Positions 16,818 through 26,129 of a DNA stretch of 64,000 nt are shown here, in pieces. The position numbers and the translations under genes are program-made. The DNA comes from Allobogoriella alba (GTDB lineage: Bacteria; Actinomycetota; Actinomycetes; Actinomycetales; Actinomycetaceae): the NCBI RefSeq assembly GCF_042665525.1, contig NZ_JBHTCQ010000004.1, positions 1-64,000 of the forward strand, written 5' to 3'. Position 1 is the stretch's first letter, and the number at the start of each line of letters is the position of its first letter. The notes under the pieces were generated by a model, which saw only the letters and a program-made list of their open reading frames with translations, searched no databases and was not told the origin of the DNA.

Positions 16818-18343
16818 CCGGGACGCCCTGGGCCAACCAGGGCTCCGCCGTGCGCCTGGACCGGCCGGACCGCGACACGGTCGTGGACCTCTCGGGCGAC
16901 GAACCCCTGACAGTGACCTTCGGCGAGTTGGACCGGCGCGCCGCCGTCCTCGCCGGGCACCTGGCCGCCCGGCACCACCGCGGCAGCCGGGTCGGCATCC
17001 TCGGGGAGAACTCCGTGCCCTGGCTGGTCGCCTTCCTCGCCGCGCAGCGCGCGGGCCTCGTCGCCGTGCCCATCAGCTACCGGCAGCCCGCGGAGCTCGT
17101 GCGCTTCGTCCTGGCCGACGCCGAGCTGGCCGAGGTCCTCACCGACGTGCGGCACGGCGGCCTGCTGACGGACGCGGGCACGCCGGTCCGGACGCTCGCC
17201 GAGACGTGGCGCGAGAGCGGGACGGGCGAGCCCGTGCCCGCCGTGGAGGTCGATCCGGAGGAGCCCGCGACGTTCCTCTACACCTCGGGCTCCACGGGCC
17301 GGCCCAAGGGGGTGGTGCTGTCCCACCGGAGCCACCTGTGGGTCATCGGGCGGGGGATCGAGGGGGACAGTCGGGACACGCGACTGCTGATCTCCGCGCC
17401 GATGTACCACATGGGCGCGCTGAGCCCGGTGCAGCGGGCGCTCGGTGCCGGCCAGTCGGTGGTGCTGCTGCCGCGGTTCGACGTCCACCGGGTCCTCTCA
17501 GCCGTGGCGCGGTACCGGATCACCGACCTCAACGGGGTCCCGCCCATGCTCGCCATGCTGCTGGGCGAGCTCCGCCGCGGGGACGTCGCACACACGGCCG
17601 ACATCTCGAGCGTGCGGACCGTCATCCTGAACTCGGCGCCCGCCGGGAAGGAGCTGCTCGACGAGCTCGACGCGGCGTTCGACCATCCGCGGTTCGTCTT
17701 CACGTTCGGCACCACCGAGTCGGGCCCGATCGCGTTCACCGCGCCCGCGGACGGACGGCCGGTGCCCCTCGGGTCGGTCGGCGTCCCACACCCCGACGTC
17801 GACGTCCGTCTCGTCTCGCCGGACGGCTCACCGGCCGACGACCTCGGCGTCCTGCAGATCCGCACCGGGGCTCTCATGAGCGGCTACCACGCCCGGCCGG
17901 ACATCCCCTCACCGATCACGCCCGACGGCTACTACCACACGAAGGACCTGTTCCGGCGGGACGGTGCCGGCTTCTACACCTTCGTGGGCCGCGAGGACGA
18001 CATGTTCGTCTCCGGCGGGGAGAACCTCTACCCGCGGGCCATCGAGATCGCTCTCGAGACCCACCCGGAGGTCACCCAGGCCGCGGTGGTCCCGGTCCCC
18101 GACGCGATCAAGGGCACCAAGCCGGTCGCGTTCGTGGTGCGAGTACCGGGCGGGACGGTCGGGGAGCGGGAGCTGCGGGACCACTCCCTCACGAAGCTCG
18201 AGCCCGCGGCCCATCCGCGACGCATCTGGTTCCTTGACGCCCTCCCGCTCTCCGCGAGCAACAAGCTCGACAAGGGACCGCTCATTGCCCGCGCGGTGGC
18301 CGAGCTGTCCGCGCCCCACGACGAGACGGAAACACCGCAGTAA
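16808..18343 (+). CDS. AMP-dependent acyl-CoA synthetase/ligase
   Basis: Adenylate-forming enzyme that activates a carboxylic acid to an acyl-AMP and then acyl-CoA. The 511 residues carry the P-loop-like motif YTSGSTGRPKGVVLSHRS (near 157-174), FGTTESGPIAF, GYYHTKDLFRRDGAGF and the hinge VGREDDMFVSGGENLYP; the C-terminal lysine is in SASNKLDKGP. GTG 16808 is inside the end of the dehydrogenase gene and in frame with the domain start (WANQGSAVRL). Chain-length preference is unknown. The ligase and MDR pair suggests degradation or modification of a small acid. Confidence 0.9.
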   Translation: MELTGTPWANQGSAVRLDRPDRDTVVDLSGDEPLTVTFGELDRRAAVLAGHLAARHHRGSRVGILGENSVPWLVAFLAAQRAGLVAVPISYRQPAELVRFVLADAELAEVLTDVRHGGLLTDAGTPVRTLAETWRESGTGEPVPAVEVDPEEPATFLYTSGSTGRPKGVVLSHRSHLWVIGRGIEGDSRDTRLLISAPMYHMGALSPVQRALGAGQSVVLLPRFDVHRVLSAVARYRITDLNGVPPMLAMLLGELRRGDVAHTADISSVRTVILNSAPAGKELLDELDAAFDHPRFVFTFGTTESGPIAFTAPADGRPVPLGSVGVPHPDVDVRLVSPDGSPADDLGVLQIRTGALMSGYHARPDIPSPITPDGYYHTKDLFRRDGAGFYTFVGREDDMFVSGGENLYPRAIEIALETHPEVTQAAVVPVPDAIKGTKPVAFVVRVPGGTVGERELRDHSLTKLEPAAHPRRIWFLDALPLSASNKLDKGPLIARAVAELSAPHDETETPQ

Positions 18344-18417
18344 CCCGTCGACGGCGAGGACGCGGCACACTGTCCGGCACACCGAAGCGGGGGGAGCCGG
18401 CCACGGAAGGGGTCAGC

Positions 18418-19665
18418 ATGTCCGAGAGCACGACCACGGCGGCCACCGCCACCTCCTACCTCAAGGCGCGCAAGGGCGCCCTCGTCGGCGCCGTCTTCCT
18501 CATGGCGACCTCGGCGATCGGACCGGGCTTCATCACCCAGACCGCGACCTACACGGTCGCGCTCGGTGCCGCGTTCGCCTTCGGGATCCTCATCTCGATC
18601 CTCATCGACATCGTCGTCCAGCTCAACGTGTGGCGGATGCTCACCCAGGCCGGCAAGTACGCGTTCCAGCTGGCGAACGAGGCCATCCCGTTCTCCGGCC
18701 ATGTCATCGCCACGCTCGTCGTCTTCGGCGGCCTCGTCTTCAACGTCGGCAACATCGCGGGCGCCGGGCTCGGCCTCAACGCGGCCCTGGGCCTGGACCC
18801 GAAGATCGGCGGTGCCATCAGCGCCGTGCTGGCGGTCGGCATCTTCCTCTACAAGCGGGCGGGCCTCGCCATGGACCGTCTCGTGATCGTCCTGGGCCTG
18901 GTGATGCTGGCGCTGACCGCCTACGTCGCCGTCGTGTCCGGACCGCCCGTGGGCGACGCCCTCCGGCAGACCGTGCTGCCCGAGGAGATCGACGTCGCCG
19001 CCATCACGACGATCGTCGGTGGCACGGTCGGCGGGTACATCACCTACTCCGGCGCCCACCGGCTGGTGGACAACGGCACGGTCGGCCCGCAGAACGCGGC
19101 ACAGGTGCGGCGGGCCGCCATCACCGGCATCACCCTCACCGGCATCATGCGGTACGTCCTGTTCCTGGCCATCCTCGGGGTCGTCGCGACCGGTGTGGCC
19201 ATCGACACCGAGTCCACCACGGCCAACCCCGCGGCACAGGCGTTCGGCGAGGCCGCGGGCGGGGTCGGGCTGCGCGTCTTCGGCGTCATCATGTGGGCGG
19301 CCGGCATCACGTCGGTCATCGGCGCCGCCTACACCTCGGTCAGCTTCTTCGCCTCGTACAACATGCGCGCCCTGGAGCCGAGGATCCGCAGCCGCTCCAC
19401 GTTGGGCTTCATCGCGGTCTCGCTCGTGGTGTTCCTGCTGCTCGGCGCCGCGCCCGCGGCGCTGCTGGTGTTCGCCGGCGGCTTCAACGGCCTCATCCTG
19501 CCGATCGGGCTGACGGTGCTGATGTACGTGGGCTTCTTCCGGCGCGACCTCCTGGGCGGAAGCTACTCGTGGGTCCTGCTCATCCTCGGGACCCTGGTGA
19601 CCGCGCTGAGCTGGTACATGGGCGTGACGTCGGTCGAGCCCATCTTCGACCTCGTGCTCGGCTGA
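18418..19665 (+). CDS. NRAMP-related transporter of the Pxp (YcsG) type
   Basis: A 415-residue membrane protein with about 11 hydrophobic helices, related to the NRAMP metal-ion transporters. The first helix has SAIGPGF (about 32-38) where true NRAMP proteins have the metal-binding DPGN motif, so metal transport is doubtful. In Bacillus subtilis a similar protein, YcsG, lies beside the pxp genes, and here the next genes are pxpA and pxpBC; a role in 5-oxoproline or related amide uptake is an inference from that context. ATG 18418 follows a ggaagggg box. A 6-bp stem (19683-19698) lies between this gene and pxpA. Confidence 0.82.
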   Translation: MSESTTTAATATSYLKARKGALVGAVFLMATSAIGPGFITQTATYTVALGAAFAFGILISILIDIVVQLNVWRMLTQAGKYAFQLANEAIPFSGHVIATLVVFGGLVFNVGNIAGAGLGLNAALGLDPKIGGAISAVLAVGIFLYKRAGLAMDRLVIVLGLVMLALTAYVAVVSGPPVGDALRQTVLPEEIDVAAITTIVGGTVGGYITYSGAHRLVDNGTVGPQNAAQVRRAAITGITLTGIMRYVLFLAILGVVATGVAIDTESTTANPAAQAFGEAAGGVGLRVFGVIMWAAGITSVIGAAYTSVSFFASYNMRALEPRIRSRSTLGFIAVSLVVFLLLGAAPAALLVFAGGFNGLILPIGLTVLMYVGFFRRDLLGGSYSWVLLILGTLVTALSWYMGVTSVEPIFDLVLG

Positions 19666-19732
19666 CGACCCGAGCCCGCACGCCGCGTGACGACGCGGCA
19701 GGATGGGACGCGACGTGAGAGAGGAGCTGATC

Positions 19733-20509
19733 GTGCCCACCATCGACCTCAACTCCGACATGGGGGAGAGCTTCGGACGCTGGGAGCTCGGCGACGACGA
19801 GACCATGCTCGGCGTCGTCACCAGCGCCAACGTCGCGTGCGGCTTCCACGCGGGGGACCCGGAGGGCATCCTCGCCACCGCCGGCGCCGCCCATCGCAAC
19901 GGCGTCGTCATCGGCGCGCACCCGGCGTACCGGGACCTCGCCGGCTTCGGCCGCCGGTACGTCGACGCCACCCCTGCCGAGCTGCGCGGTGACGTCATCT
20001 ACCAGATCGGCGCCCTGCAGGGCCTGGCCCGATCGGTCGGCGCCACCGTCCGGTACGTCAAGCCGCACGGCGCCCTGTACAACACCATCGCCCACGACGA
20101 GAAGCACGCCCCGGCGGTCATCTCGGCCATCCAGGACGTCGACCCGTCGCTGGCCGTGCTGGGGCTCGCCGGCTCCCCGTTCGTGGACAAGGCACGGGAG
20201 GCCGGGCTGACCGTGTACGCGGAGGCGTTCGCCGACCGCGCGTACACCCCGGGCGGTGAGCTCGTCTCGCGACGCGAACCCGGCGCGGTGCTGCACGACC
20301 CGCAGGTGGTGGCCGACCGGATGGTCCGGCTGGTGGAGACCGGCACGCTGGAGGCCATCGACGGGTCGGCGGTCCGCATCGAGGCGGACTCGATCTGCGT
20401 GCACAGCGACTCGCCGGGCGCGGTCACGATCGCGCAGGCGGTCCGCGCGGCGCTGGAGTCCGCCGGCGTGGAGGTGCGGGCGTTCGCGGACGCCCCGTCC
20501 GCCGCCTGA
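19733..20509 (+). CDS. pxpA: 5-oxoprolinase subunit PxpA (LamB/YcsF family)
   Basis: Subunit A of the three-part ATP-dependent 5-oxoprolinase, which opens 5-oxoproline (pyroglutamate, a damage product of glutamine) to glutamate. The 258 residues begin with the family signature TIDLNSDMGESFGRWELGDD, then ANVACGFHAGDP, GAHPAYRDLAGFGRR and KPHGALYN. I chose GTG 19733 because aggag lies 6 bases upstream and it gives the usual N-terminus; ATG 19703 would add 10 residues. Its stop shares one base with the ATG of the pxpB-pxpC fusion, so the two are translated together. Confidence 0.93.
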   Translation: MPTIDLNSDMGESFGRWELGDDETMLGVVTSANVACGFHAGDPEGILATAGAAHRNGVVIGAHPAYRDLAGFGRRYVDATPAELRGDVIYQIGALQGLARSVGATVRYVKPHGALYNTIAHDEKHAPAVISAIQDVDPSLAVLGLAGSPFVDKAREAGLTVYAEAFADRAYTPGGELVSRREPGAVLHDPQVVADRMVRLVETGTLEAIDGSAVRIEADSICVHSDSPGAVTIAQAVRAALESAGVEVRAFADAPSAA

Positions 20510-22101
20510 TGCGCGCGCTCCGGGCGAACCTCGACGGGCTGCTGGTCGAGGTCGACGACCTCGACCAGGCACTCGCCCTGCTCGCCTCGTTGCAGGAGGA
20601 CCCGCCGGCGGGGGTCACCGAGCTCGTCCCGGCCGCCCGGACCGTGCTGCTGCAGTTCGACCCGTCCCGGACGACGGCGCAGCGGCTCGCCGCGGAGGTA
20701 CGGGCCCGTGACCTCCGTGGTGCCAGCCGTTCGTCCGGCGCAAGCGTGGACATCGAGGTGGTCTACGACGGCGAGGACCTCGCCGAGGTCGCCGACCTGT
20801 GCGACCTGAGCGTCGAGGAGGTCGTCGCCCGGCACACGGCGCCGGAGTACACGGTGGCGTTCACCGGGTTCGCACCGGGCTTCGGGTACCTCTCCGGCGG
20901 GGACCCGGTGCTGCGCGTACCGCGCCGGGCGACACCGCGCACCGTGATCCCGGCCGGCACGGTGGCGGTGGCGGGGGAGTTCAGCGGCATCTATCCCCGT
21001 TCCAGCCCGGGCGGGTGGCGCCTGCTGGGCAGCACCGACGCCGTCCTGTTCGACCTCGACCGAGACCCGCCCGCACTGTTCGAGCCCGGTGGGCAGGTCC
21101 GGTTCGTGGCGGTCCGCGAGCACATCACCGGCAGCGCGGCGCAGACGCGGGCGCAGGCGACGCCGGAAGCGGCACCCACCACCGCGGCACCGGCCGTACC
21201 CGCCCTCGAGGTCCTTGACCCCGGCGGCCAGTCCCTCCTGCAGGACCTCGGCCGGTCCGGCGTCGCGGCGCTCGGGGTCTCGCCGTCGGGCGCGATGGAC
21301 CGGGGCGCGCTACGGCGGGCGAACCGGCTCGTCGGCAACCCGCCCGGCACGACGGCGATCGAGACCGTGTTGGGGGGCCTGACGCTGCGGGCCCGCGGCG
21401 ACGTCGTCGTGGCCACCGCCGGCGCCACGGCACCGGTCACGGTCGCCGGCCGCTCCGTCGAGCCGGAGACCCCGGTGGCCCTCGACGACGGTGAGACGCT
21501 CACCCTCGGCCCGCCGGCCGCGGGCGTCTACACCTACCTCGCGGTACGCGGCGGCCTGGACGTGGCACCGGTCCTCGGCAGCACCTCCCGCGACGTGCTC
21601 GCGGGGCTGGGTCCGGCGCCGCTCGCGGCGGGCGACGTGCTCGCCGTCGGGACCGCCTCGGTCGACGCCGTGACGCGGGAGCCCGGACCGGACCTGCCGG
21701 GGCCCGAGGGTTCGGTGACCCTCGACGTCGTGCTCGGTCCGCGCACCGACTGGTGCACGCCGGAGTCGCTGGACCGGTTGACGGGTCAGGACTGGCTCGT
21801 CACGCCGCGGTCCAACCGGGTCGGCCTGCGCCTCGAGGGCGCGGAGCCCCTGACGAGGCGGATCACCGACGAGCTCCCCAGCGAGGCGACGGTGGCCGGG
21901 GCGCTCCAGGTCCCGCCGAGCGGCCAGCCGGTGCTGTTCACGGCGGACCACCCGCTCACCGGGGGGTACCCGGTGATCGGATGCGTCGCCACCTACCATC
22001 TCGACCTGGCGGCGCAGGTCCCGCCCGGGTCGTCGGTCCGGTTCCGCGTCGTCGAGCCCTTCGCCGACCTCGTCGCCGGGCAGAGGGGAGACACCGCATG
22101 A
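20509..22101 (+). CDS. pxpB-pxpC: 5-oxoprolinase subunits PxpB-PxpC fused (KipI-KipA type)
   Basis: A 530-residue fusion of the two subunits that are separate in Bacillus and Escherichia. Residues about 1-205 are the PxpB/KipI (allophanate hydrolase subunit 1) domain, with YTVAFTGFAPGFGYLSGGD and GEFSGIYPRSSPGGWRLLG. A 25-residue Ala/Thr-rich linker follows. Residues about 228-530 are the PxpC/KipA domain with SLLQDLGRSGVAALGVSPSG and the C-terminal LFTADHPLTGGYPVIGCVA. Fusion guarantees 1:1 stoichiometry. The ATG at 20509 overlaps the pxpA stop and the stop overlaps the carboxylase ATG (ATGA). These domains are also homologous to parts of urea carboxylase. Confidence 0.93.
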   Translation: MRALRANLDGLLVEVDDLDQALALLASLQEDPPAGVTELVPAARTVLLQFDPSRTTAQRLAAEVRARDLRGASRSSGASVDIEVVYDGEDLAEVADLCDLSVEEVVARHTAPEYTVAFTGFAPGFGYLSGGDPVLRVPRRATPRTVIPAGTVAVAGEFSGIYPRSSPGGWRLLGSTDAVLFDLDRDPPALFEPGGQVRFVAVREHITGSAAQTRAQATPEAAPTTAAPAVPALEVLDPGGQSLLQDLGRSGVAALGVSPSGAMDRGALRRANRLVGNPPGTTAIETVLGGLTLRARGDVVVATAGATAPVTVAGRSVEPETPVALDDGETLTLGPPAAGVYTYLAVRGGLDVAPVLGSTSRDVLAGLGPAPLAAGDVLAVGTASVDAVTREPGPDLPGPEGSVTLDVVLGPRTDWCTPESLDRLTGQDWLVTPRSNRVGLRLEGAEPLTRRITDELPSEATVAGALQVPPSGQPVLFTADHPLTGGYPVIGCVATYHLDLAAQVPPGSSVRFRVVEPFADLVAGQRGDTA

Positions 22102-23825
22102 GGAAGGTCCTGATCGCCAACCGGGGCGAGATCGCCGTCCGGGTCGCGCGAGCCTGCGCCGAGTACGGCGTGCCGTCGGTCGCGGTGTACACCGAGCCCG
22201 ACTCGGACGCGCTGCACGTCCGCGCGGCTGCCGAGGCGTACGCCGTCTCCGACTACCTGGACGTCGACGCGCTGCTGACGATCGCCTCACGGGCCGGCGC
22301 GGACGCCGTGCACCCCGGCTACGGCTTCCTCGCGGAGAACGCCGACGCCGCACGCCGCGTCGAGGAGGCGGGCCTGACGTGGATCGGGCCGACGCCGGAG
22401 ACGATCGCCGTCCTCGGGGACAAGGTCCGCGCCCGGGAGATCGCCCGGTCGGTGGGCGCACCACTGGCGCCCGGGAGCGACGGGCCGGTCTCGTCCGCCG
22501 AGGAGGTCGTGGCGTTCGCGCGCGAGCACGGGCTCCCGGTCATGATCAAGGCCGCCTTCGGGGGTGGCGGGCGTGGGCTGCGGGTGGCCCGCAGCGAGGA
22601 GGACGTCCGCGACCTGTACGACTCGGCCGTGCGGGAGGCCCGGGCGGCGTTCGGCAGGGGGGAGTGCTTCGTCGAGAAGTACCTGGACCGTCCGCGGCAC
22701 GTCGAGGTCCAGGTCCTCGGCGACGGCGCCGGGCACGTGGTCGTGGTCGGCACGCGGGACTGCTCGGTCCAGCGCCGCGGGCAGAAGCTCGTGGAGGAGG
22801 CGCCCGCGCCGTTCCTCACCGCCGAGCAGGAGGTGACGATCGCCGCGGCCGCACGGGACATCTGCGCCGCGGTGGACTACCGGAGCGCCGGCACGGTCGA
22901 GCTCATGCTCGACCGGGACGGCCTCATCTCGTTCCTCGAGGTCAACACCCGGCTGCAGGTGGAGCATCCGGTGACCGAGGAGACCACCGGCGTGGACCTG
23001 GTCCGTCAGCAGCTGCTCCTGGCCGACGGCCGGCCCCTGGAGGTCACCGCGGACCCGGTGCCCCGCGGCCACGCCGTCGAGCTGCGGGTGATCGCCGAGG
23101 ACCCCGGCCGCGGGTTCCTCCCCGGGCCGGGCACGGTGGGGCGCTTCGACACCCCCGGTGGGCCCGGGGTGCGCCTGGACAGCGGGGTGGTCGCCGGCTC
23201 GGCGGTCGCCGCCCGGTACGACTCGCTGCTCGCCAAGCTCGTGGTGCACGGCCCGGACCGGGCCGCCGCATTGCGCCGCGCCCGCGCCGCCGTCGCGGCC
23301 TTCGCCGTCGACGGCGTGCCGACGACGCTGCCGTTCCACGCGCGCCTGCTCGAGGATCCGGCGTTCATGGCCGACGACGGCGCCCTCGCGGTCCACACCC
23401 GCTGGGTCGAGGACGAGTGCGGGTGGCTGGACGAGCTGGGGGAGAAGCGTCCGGAGCCGCCGGACGAGGAGCTGGTGGTGCGCACGTGGGTCGAGATCGA
23501 CGGTCGGCGTGCTGAGCTGGGTCTGCCGGCGTCGCTGCTGGGCGGGCCCCCCGCGCCTGGCCGCGGCGCACCAGGTCAGGCGGACCCGGCGGCGCCCCCG
23601 ACCACGCAGCCTGACGACGGCGCAGTGCGTGCCCCGCTGGCCGGGACGCTCGTGTCGTGGAGCGTGGAGGACGGAGCGCGCGTCGAGGAGGGGCAGACGG
23701 TCGCCGTCATCGAGGCGATGAAGATGGAGCGGCCCGTGACGGCGCCTCGTGAGGGCGTCCTGCGGCACGCTGTCGAGTCCGGCGCCGAGGTCGCGTCAGG
23801 TGAGCGGCTCGCCGACGTCGAGTAG
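22098..23825 (+). CDS. Biotin carboxylase with fused biotin carboxyl carrier domain
   Basis: A 575-residue protein with the biotin carboxylase fold of acetyl/propionyl-CoA carboxylase alpha chains: MRKVLIANRGEIAVRVARAC, the ATP-grasp glycine loop AFGGGGRGLRV, HVEVQVLGDG and the active-site EVNTRLQVEHPVTEETTG; then a linker and a BCCP domain with biotin attachment at Lys542 (EAMKMERP). It starts at ATG 22098 inside the pxpC stop, so it is part of the Pxp operon. No carboxyltransferase subunit is adjacent. Either it borrows one encoded elsewhere or it works with the urea-carboxylase-like PxpB/PxpC domains; the second is inference. Confidence 0.92.
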   Translation: MRKVLIANRGEIAVRVARACAEYGVPSVAVYTEPDSDALHVRAAAEAYAVSDYLDVDALLTIASRAGADAVHPGYGFLAENADAARRVEEAGLTWIGPTPETIAVLGDKVRAREIARSVGAPLAPGSDGPVSSAEEVVAFAREHGLPVMIKAAFGGGGRGLRVARSEEDVRDLYDSAVREARAAFGRGECFVEKYLDRPRHVEVQVLGDGAGHVVVVGTRDCSVQRRGQKLVEEAPAPFLTAEQEVTIAAAARDICAAVDYRSAGTVELMLDRDGLISFLEVNTRLQVEHPVTEETTGVDLVRQQLLLADGRPLEVTADPVPRGHAVELRVIAEDPGRGFLPGPGTVGRFDTPGGPGVRLDSGVVAGSAVAARYDSLLAKLVVHGPDRAAALRRARAAVAAFAVDGVPTTLPFHARLLEDPAFMADDGALAVHTRWVEDECGWLDELGEKRPEPPDEELVVRTWVEIDGRRAELGLPASLLGGPPAPGRGAPGQADPAAPPTTQPDDGAVRAPLAGTLVSWSVEDGARVEEGQTVAVIEAMKMERPVTAPREGVLRHAVESGAEVASGERLADVE

Positions 23826-23919
23826 CGGCGGCCGCGCACGCCGTGTCCCTGGTGCCGTGTTGTCCACACGCGGTCGCTCATCCCGCACCGATGTCAGTGG
23901 TCGCACATACGTTTGATCC

Positions 23920-26016
23920 ATGACGTTGGTGGTCGAGGCGCTCGCCTGTTGCCCGGGACCGGAGGGTCCGTGCGAGCAAGAGCGTGCCGCCGTCGCCGCC
24001 GCGGTGTCCGGACGGCGGCGTGCCGAGCTGGCCCGGGTGGCCGAGCTCGGACTGCCCGGCCTGGCGGGCGCCGCGGAGGCAGGAGACCCGTGGGCCGAGG
24101 AGATGGTCCTGGAGCTCGTCGGGTACCCGGACGGGTCCGGGATCGCGCCGCCGGACGTGATCGCGACCGATACGGTGACCGGGGAGGTGCTGGACACCCG
24201 GGCACCGTCCGCGGCGCCGCCGGACAACGTGCCCAGCCCGCCCGCCGACATGCCCCGCCGCCCGCTCGCCGAGCCCGTGGACGGTTCGGTCGACGCGGAT
24301 CGGCACTCCTTCTCGCGGGTGCTGCGGGGTGAGGTGGCCGAGACGCTCGGACCGGCGCACGACGCCTCGGTGAAGAACTCGCTGGGGGTGGGCCTGGACA
24401 CGGTCGCGGCGATGCCCGCCTCGGCCGTGCTGGCCGCCGCCCTGGAAGGAATCGACCTGGCAGGCCTGTCCCGCACTGCGCTGGTCGAGGTGATGGCCGG
24501 CCTCAAGCGCCTCGAGGCCCGCTACGCCGGCCTGGCGGCCCAGGCGGCCGCCCACCTGGACGAGACCTCGGGTACCTACCGGAATCCGGTCACCGGCCGG
24601 AAGATCAACCCGGTGGGTGACGAGATCGCGCTGCGGCTGGCCGTCTCCCGGGCGGAGGCCACCCGGATGATCCGGGTCGGGACCGGGCTGCGCCGCACGT
24701 TCACCGAGACCGGAGAGGCACTGGCCGCCGGGGTGATCGACTACCGCAAGGCCGAGACCATCGTCACCACCCTGGACACCTCGCCCGAGCCGGTCGCCTG
24801 GATGGTCGAGCAGGAGGTCCTGGACCACGCCGACGGACGCACCCGCCCACAGCTGGAACGCGACCTCAACGAGGCCCTGGTCGCGGTCGACCCGCAGGAG
24901 GCGACCACCCGCAACACCCGTGCCCGCTCCCGACGCCGGGTCGAGCGCCCCCGGACCCTGCCGGACGGCATGGCCTCGCTGACCGCCGTCCTGCCCGCGG
25001 AAGACTGCGTGCTGGTGGACCAGACCCTGGACGCCGTCGCCCAGGCCGCGCACGGTCGCGGCGACCCCCGCACCACCGACCAGCTCCGCGCCGACGCGCT
25101 GATCGCGTTGACGCGGGCAGGCATCCGCACCGGACACACCGGCCAGCAGGAGCACGATGACGTGCCCCTGGCCGACAGCTCCGACCGATCCGACGGCTCC
25201 GACCGCGCCGACGCAGAGCCCTCACACGACACGCAGTCCCGTAGCCGGCCCGATGCCCTGCCGCCCGACCTGGCCGTCATCGCACCGGCCCTCATGCGCG
25301 CCCTGACCAGGCCGGGTGAACGGCTCGAGGTGCCCGCCCCGACGATCAACGTCACCGTGCCCCTCCACGTCCTCGTCCCACCTGACGAAGACGGCTCCGA
25401 CGTCGACGGCCGAGGACATCCCTGCGGTGGCCGGGGGAAAGGTGTGCCCGCGGACGGCGACGGCGGGCCGGACCTGACCGCGTTGGATGCCGGACCCCAG
25501 CCCGTGGCAAGTCTGGAGGGCTACGGCGCCATCGACGACGTCGTCGCCCGGGCCCTGGCGGCCGGCGGCACCTGGGAACGGATGGTCACCGACCCGGTCC
25601 GGGACGTCCCGGTCGAGGTCGGCCGGCGCCGCTACCGACCACCTCAGGCGCTCCAGGACCTGGTCCGTGCCCGCGACCGCACCTGCGTGCGCCCCGGTTG
25701 TACCGTCGCGGCCGAGGACTGCCAGATCGACCACACCCTGCCCTGGTCCGTGGGCGGGGAGACCAACGACGACAACCTCGGGTCCGTGTGCGAACGCCAC
25801 CACGCGCTGAAGACCGCGGGCGCCATGCGCGTCAGCCAACCCGAGCCGGGGGTCTTCGTCTGGCGAACCGCGACCGGCCACACGTACCGCCGCGATCGCG
25901 TCGGCACCATCACCCTCGTCGAGATCCGACTACCCGACGAGCGGCAGACCGAGACAGACCCGAGCGACGGCACGCACACCGGTCCGGACCCGTACGCCGG
26001 CGATCCGCCGTACTGA
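23920..26016 (+). CDS. DUF222 / HNH endonuclease domain protein (13E12 repeat family)
   Basis: A 698-residue member of the multi-copy actinobacterial family with an N-terminal DUF222 region (about 150-400, ending in the VLPAEDCVLVDQTLDAVAQA segment) and a C-terminal HNH nuclease module: RDRTCVRPGCTV, CQIDHTLPWSVGGETNDDN and CERHHALK near residues 583-625. The spacer between them is low complexity and Asp/Ser-rich. These genes are often found in many copies per genome and are suspected to be mobile or mosaic; function is not established. It starts 94 bases after the carboxylase gene and has no other partner. Confidence 0.88.
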   Translation: MTLVVEALACCPGPEGPCEQERAAVAAAVSGRRRAELARVAELGLPGLAGAAEAGDPWAEEMVLELVGYPDGSGIAPPDVIATDTVTGEVLDTRAPSAAPPDNVPSPPADMPRRPLAEPVDGSVDADRHSFSRVLRGEVAETLGPAHDASVKNSLGVGLDTVAAMPASAVLAAALEGIDLAGLSRTALVEVMAGLKRLEARYAGLAAQAAAHLDETSGTYRNPVTGRKINPVGDEIALRLAVSRAEATRMIRVGTGLRRTFTETGEALAAGVIDYRKAETIVTTLDTSPEPVAWMVEQEVLDHADGRTRPQLERDLNEALVAVDPQEATTRNTRARSRRRVERPRTLPDGMASLTAVLPAEDCVLVDQTLDAVAQAAHGRGDPRTTDQLRADALIALTRAGIRTGHTGQQEHDDVPLADSSDRSDGSDRADAEPSHDTQSRSRPDALPPDLAVIAPALMRALTRPGERLEVPAPTINVTVPLHVLVPPDEDGSDVDGRGHPCGGRGKGVPADGDGGPDLTALDAGPQPVASLEGYGAIDDVVARALAAGGTWERMVTDPVRDVPVEVGRRRYRPPQALQDLVRARDRTCVRPGCTVAAEDCQIDHTLPWSVGGETNDDNLGSVCERHHALKTAGAMRVSQPEPGVFVWRTATGHTYRRDRVGTITLVEIRLPDERQTETDPSDGTHTGPDPYAGDPPY

Positions 26017-26129
26017 CCGTTCCGGAGCTGCTCGAGTGCCGGTCACTCACGACGGCAAGGACCTGACGTGCCGTGCCCGGGTGCTACCCACGGTGCCGCC
26101 GGCAGCCGAGCCACCCGCATGCGCGCCTC

